Shown here one piece after another: positions 61,007 through 64,000 of a stretch of 64,000 nt of DNA. Within the stretch, counting starts at the first letter, position 1. Each line of letters begins with the position of its first letter. The notes beneath the pieces are model-generated. The model was not told the origin of the DNA. It ran no database searches and worked only from the letters and a program-made list of their open reading frames with translations. Made by a program: the position numbers and the translations under genes. The stretch comes from an uncultured Oscillospiraceae bacterium (lineage in GTDB: Bacteria; Bacillota; Clostridia; Oscillospirales; Oscillospiraceae), in the NCBI GenBank assembly GCA_944382965.1, contig CALWOA010000003.1:1-64000 (forward strand), read 5' to 3'.

Positions 61007-61305
61007 TACTTACTGGCGGGAGGGTTGGTGCGGCCCTTGGGCAAAATGGCGTCCACTTCCATGTGGGGCCGGGCAATGACGTGGACGGAGATCAGCTCGC
61101 CCACCTTCTCTGCCGCAGCTGCGCCGGCATCGGTGGCAGCTTTTACCGCGCCCACATCACCGCGGACCATCACGGTCACCAGACCGCCGCCTACCTGCTC
61201 TTTGCCCACCAGCTGCACGTTGGCGGATTTGACCATGGCATCCGCTGCTTCAATAGCGCCGATCAGGCCTTTGGTTTCGATCATACCCAGAGAATTCGTA
61301 TCCAT
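61006..61305 (-). CDS. eutM: EutM-type BMC shell hexamer protein
   Basis: The 99-residue BMC-domain protein has the standard pattern [75 protein letters not shown], written here as its key residues: the Lys/Gly pore segment and the final Val-His-Val-Ile-Ala-Arg-Pro-His strand. It forms the facets of the microcompartment. A 10-residue tail follows. It lies between eutL and eutT. Confidence 0.95.
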   Translation of the reverse strand: MDTNSLGMIETKGLIGAIEAADAMVKSANVQLVGKEQVGGGLVTVMVRGDVGAVKAATDAGAAAAEKVGELISVHVIARPHMEVDAILPKGRTNPPASK

Positions 61306-61343
61306 ATTGTTCCATCCTTTTCAAAATAGTGGTATCATCCCGA

Positions 61344-61973
61344 TTATCCCCGGGTGGGAGCCGCCGCCACTTCTGCCACCGCTGCAGCAAAGGCAGCGCA
61401 GGCTGCATCGCAAGCACTTTGGGTGCCTGAGAGCAATCCGCCGCCGAAGTTGGTTTCACTGGGCGGGCCGTAGAATTTGCACAGCCGCACATCCGCCGCC
61501 TTCAGCGCCGCATCCAGGGCATACATCCCTTCCAAGGGCGGGGCAATGAGATAGGCCAGCGCCGATCCCACCGGTACCCCTGCTTCCCGGGACAGGAAAG
61601 AACCGGCACTGCTTACAGTGTGCGCAAGATAAGGAACCTTATTCGTTTCTTCAAATCCCAGCCGCTCCAGTGACCGGACAGCAGCCTCCATGCCGCTTCT
61701 GACTGCCCCGGGGGTCTGCCCCGCCAGGATGCCGATGACCTCCCCGGCGTTGGGGGTAGAGGCATTGGACGCTCCTGCATAGAAGCTGCGACCGTAAGCT
61801 ACCTCCACCTCCGCTGCCTTGGTCGCCTCGTCCAGGGCAATATAGGTAGCGTCGTCACAGTCAGTAGTCAGCAGCGCCAGAGCAGGATATCCTTTCGGCG
61901 CACCCAGGGCTTTGCACAGAGCGGGACTGGCATTGGCCAGATACCGCACCGCCAGAACCTTCACGGGAATCAT
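61344..61973 (-). CDS. eutL: EutL: tandem-BMC trimeric shell protein
   Basis: The 209-residue protein has two BMC domains that form a trimer with a gated pore. Typical blocks are ALLTTDCDDATYIALDEATKAAEVEVAYGRSFYAGASNASTPNAGEVIGILAG and LSREAGVPVGSALAYLIAPPLEGMYALDAALKAADVRL, the latter in the second domain with FYGPPSETNFGGGLL. ATG 61973 overlaps the eutC stop (ATGA). Confidence 0.96.
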   Translation of the reverse strand: MIPVKVLAVRYLANASPALCKALGAPKGYPALALLTTDCDDATYIALDEATKAAEVEVAYGRSFYAGASNASTPNAGEVIGILAGQTPGAVRSGMEAAVRSLERLGFEETNKVPYLAHTVSSAGSFLSREAGVPVGSALAYLIAPPLEGMYALDAALKAADVRLCKFYGPPSETNFGGGLLSGTQSACDAACAAFAAAVAEVAAAPTRG

Positions 61974-62878
61974 ACGGCTCCCTCCAGATGCAGTCCCACG
62001 CCGGAAACCTTCTTCTGCAGAATGGTCTCAATCAGCCCGGCAATGTGAGCGCCGGCCTCCACCGCTGGGGTGCCTTGGGCGTGGATATTGGAAACCACCG
62101 TCCGAGCGGATTCGGAAACCCCGGTGTGGGGCTGATAGGTGATATAGGCGGACATGCTTTTATCCGTCACCAGACCGGGCCGCTCTCCCACCAGCATGCA
62201 CACCAATTCGCAGCCGGTCACGTCTCCGATGGCGTCTCCGGCACCCACCCGGCAGTAGCGGACAAAAATGGGCGTTCCCGGGTCAATGCCCCGGATTTGC
62301 AGTCCCTCCCGAATGGCCTGGAGGCAATCCATGGCATTGGCGGTAATGGCGGCAGAACTGAGCCCGTCCCCCACCACAATCTGCACCTTGGGCTTGCCTG
62401 GGATGGCGGCACGGATTTTCTGCTGGTTTTCCGCGTCAAAGCACCGGCCATGATCCGGACGGGTCAGGTATTCGTCCTTGTCCTTGCACCGGGTCTGCAC
62501 CTCCACCATGCCGTTCTGGGAAGCAAAATCCGGACTGACCTGGGAAAATACCGCATCCTGAGCCGCTGCATGGTCCGCCCGGAAGCGGAGCATGGTCAGG
62601 GTTTTGTACCGGGGGCCTGCCCGACCGCTGCCCAGCCGGGCGGGGGTTCGCTCCTTCATGCTCCGGAATTTCTCCCCGTTTTCCGGATTTTCCGTCAGGT
62701 ACAGCTTTCGTAAATCCAAAGCCGTTACATCCGGCACAAAGTCCCCGTCGCCATAGCCGGTTTCCTTTGCCTCCGGCTGGGGGGCGGTGGGATGGTACTC
62801 CCCGGCCTTGACCATGGGCGGCATGTCCATGGTTCCCAGAATCTGGGCAACCATGGCAGCCAATTCCTGTTTGTTCAT
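61970..62878 (-). CDS. eutC: EutC: ethanolamine ammonia-lyase small subunit
   Basis: EutC pairs with EutB and helps bind adenosylcobalamin. The start is ATG 62878 (MNKQELAAMVAQILG) behind GAGGAG, giving 302 residues. Family blocks include MLRFRADHAAAQDAVF, MVEVQTRCKDKDEYLTRPDHGRCF, VQIVVGDGLSSAAITANAMDCL, YCRVGAGDAIGDVTGCELVCMLVGERPGL and MSAYITYQPHTG. The N-terminal 60 residues may carry the encapsulation signal. It lies between eutA and eutL. Confidence 0.97.
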   Translation of the reverse strand: MNKQELAAMVAQILGTMDMPPMVKAGEYHPTAPQPEAKETGYGDGDFVPDVTALDLRKLYLTENPENGEKFRSMKERTPARLGSGRAGPRYKTLTMLRFRADHAAAQDAVFSQVSPDFASQNGMVEVQTRCKDKDEYLTRPDHGRCFDAENQQKIRAAIPGKPKVQIVVGDGLSSAAITANAMDCLQAIREGLQIRGIDPGTPIFVRYCRVGAGDAIGDVTGCELVCMLVGERPGLVTDKSMSAYITYQPHTGVSESARTVVSNIHAQGTPAVEAGAHIAGLIETILQKKVSGVGLHLEGAV

Positions 62879-62907
62879 ACGCATCTCCTCATCCAATCCA
62901 ATTTCTC

Positions 62908-64000
62908 CTACTGTTCCAGAACCAGGGTTTTCACCACCACCGGCAAGGCGCTGGCCACCGGAGCCCCGATGTCCAGATAGCTTCCGGCGCTGACCTTCAC
63001 CCGGTCAATGCACAGAATCTGGGCCTGCGGGGGTGTCCGGACCGCCAGGGCCTGACCCAGAGCTTTGGCCATGTCCTGTTCCAGGCACAGCAGCACCGGC
63101 GCTTGGGTCTGCCCCAAAATCTCCTCCGCCAAGGCCGTGACTTCTCGGTAGGAAGGAGCAGCCTTGCCCTGCATGGCTAGAATCGCCGTGCCTTCCTGCT
63201 TGCGCAGTTCTCGGCCAATGTCCTGGGGATTCCGGATGTTCACCACCGGAACATTTTTCAGGGGAAATTGTACATTTTGGTAAAACACTGTACTGCCGGA
63301 CAGCTGGGTGCTGTGGCAGCCCGCCCCGATCACCGTGGCCCGGATGGTTTCGCTGCCAAGGCGAAACTGCCCCTGGCACAGTCGGCTCCGGCGAATCGCC
63401 TGCCCCAATATCGGCCCCATGTCCCCGAATTGGGGCCAGGGGAAGTCGTTTCCGATGCAGTCTGCCACTCCGCCGGAGAAAGACAGTACCACCGATTCTT
63501 GGGGCGGGGCAAATCCGCCGGAAGCTTCCGCCGTGGTCAGTTTGTCCAGCAGCTGCGTCTTTTCCCGCAGTCCCGCCGCCATTTCCAGGGCCTGGGTCAG
63601 CATGTCCGCTACCGGTTCCAGGTCCTCCTGGGTGACCCTGTCCCCCACTTTCAGGTTACATAACCCGGAAAGCACCGGGGAAACGTAGGAAATAATCCCA
63701 TCTTCCCCGAATTTGACCAGCCGTCCGCCCACATTCAGGCATCCGGTGTTCACAATCTGCCCTTTGCGAATCAAAGCAAGATTGCTGGTGCCGCCGCCAA
63801 TGTCCATGTGCAGCACGGTTTTTCCTTCCTGCTCGGAATAAGCCGCGGCCCCCGCTCCTTTGGCTGCCAGTACGCTTTCCAGATCCGGCCCGGCGGTAGC
63901 TACCACAAACTCCCCGGCGAAATCCGACAAAGCATCCAACACCGCCCGGGCATTTTCCTTGCGGCTGGTTTCGCCGGTGATGATAATGGCCCCGGTGTCC
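62908..64000 (-). CDS. eutA: EutA: reactivase of ethanolamine ammonia-lyase (5' end outside window)
   Basis: EutA is a Hsp70-fold chaperone that removes damaged cobalamin from the lyase with ATP. The frame is open from the right edge (reading AIIITGETSRKENARAVLDAL) to the stop at 62908; at least 364 residues are inside. Motifs are HMDIGGGTSNLALI (phosphate-binding loop), LSFSGGVADCIG and VIGAGCHST. Roughly the first 100 residues lie beyond the window. First visible gene of the eut operon; the regulators usually upstream (EutV/EutW) are not in view. Confidence 0.96.
   Translation of the reverse strand, partial: DTGAIIITGETSRKENARAVLDALSDFAGEFVVATAGPDLESVLAAKGAGAAAYSEQEGKTVLHMDIGGGTSNLALIRKGQIVNTGCLNVGGRLVKFGEDGIISYVSPVLSGLCNLKVGDRVTQEDLEPVADMLTQALEMAAGLREKTQLLDKLTTAEASGGFAPPQESVVLSFSGGVADCIGNDFPWPQFGDMGPILGQAIRRSRLCQGQFRLGSETIRATVIGAGCHSTQLSGSTVFYQNVQFPLKNVPVVNIRNPQDIGRELRKQEGTAILAMQGKAAPSYREVTALAEEILGQTQAPVLLCLEQDMAKALGQALAVRTPPQAQILCIDRVKVSAGSYLDIGAPVASALPVVVKTLVLEQ

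Overview
The window looks like chromosome of an anaerobic, endospore-forming gut Clostridium-type bacterium of the Oscillospirales (Oscillospiraceae/Ruminococcaceae). The reasons are a fairly high G+C, sporulation genes (spoIIP, a Spo0A C-terminal-domain protein), FMN and cobalamin riboswitches, a Met T-box, ECF vitamin transporters, and citrate lyase, glycerol and ethanolamine catabolism. No rRNA, tRNA or CRISPR array was recognised. The species assignment is an inference.

Layout. Positions 1-3333 are the end of a Tn1549/CTn-type integrative conjugative element on the minus strand: a truncated Maff2-like protein, a VirD4 coupling protein, a PcfB-like protein and a DUF6017 replication-initiator-like protein. 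The junction with the chromosome lies between 3333 and 3818. Next comes a CapA-like surface protein. From 15854 down to 5481 lies one long minus-strand locus. It opens with a promoter and a cobalamin riboswitch, then an ECF transporter (EcfT, fused EcfAA', S component), a TIM-barrel protein, cobT, cobU, cobS, a degenerate cobU-like gene and cobC. It ends, behind a structured leader, with the nickel-pincer cofactor genes larE, larB and larC. A nitroreductase follows, then the division/cell-wall locus ftsE-ftsX with two tandem coiled-coil M23 peptidases and an S41 protease, and a PucR/CdaR-type regulator.

Positions 23.3-36.9 kb hold mixed genes: a pseudouridine synthase, a DUF4830 lipoprotein-like protein, riboswitch-controlled ribU, the proline operon proB-proA-proC, an orphan polytopic membrane protein, an aldo/keto reductase with ferredoxin clusters, and a three-gene mini-operon (zinc ribbon, small protein, sigma-region-4-like HTH). 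They continue with tadA, spoIIP, the Spo0A-like protein, an ImmR/ImmA-type pair with repeated operators, a four-repeat acidic small protein of unknown function, and a peroxiredoxin with a free-standing AhpF N-terminal domain.

Positions 37-43.3 kb hold a glycerol operon (glpK, glpF, GlpA-like, GlpB-like, DUF1667) followed by a TetR regulator. Positions 43.4-52.7 kb hold the citrate fermentation locus on the minus strand (citD, citE, citF, a CitMHS transporter, a chromate-transporter pair, citC and a citX-citG fusion), with a divergent LysR regulator. metG lies behind a Met T-box. The right end is a minus-strand ethanolamine microcompartment operon (eutA partial, eutC, eutL, eutM, eutT, eutB, eutE, pduL, a Eut-associated unknown, eutN, eutH).

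How it fits together: the B12 locus can supply the cobalamin cofactor that EutB/EutC need and EutT adenosylates. Ethanolamine, citrate and glycerol are three fermentable gut substrates. The most unusual items are the 69-residue protein made of four exact 16-residue units with alternating Cys pairs (35220-35429), the alternative-pairing leader before larE, and the coding-conserved VirD4 N-terminus that lacks a standard start codon.
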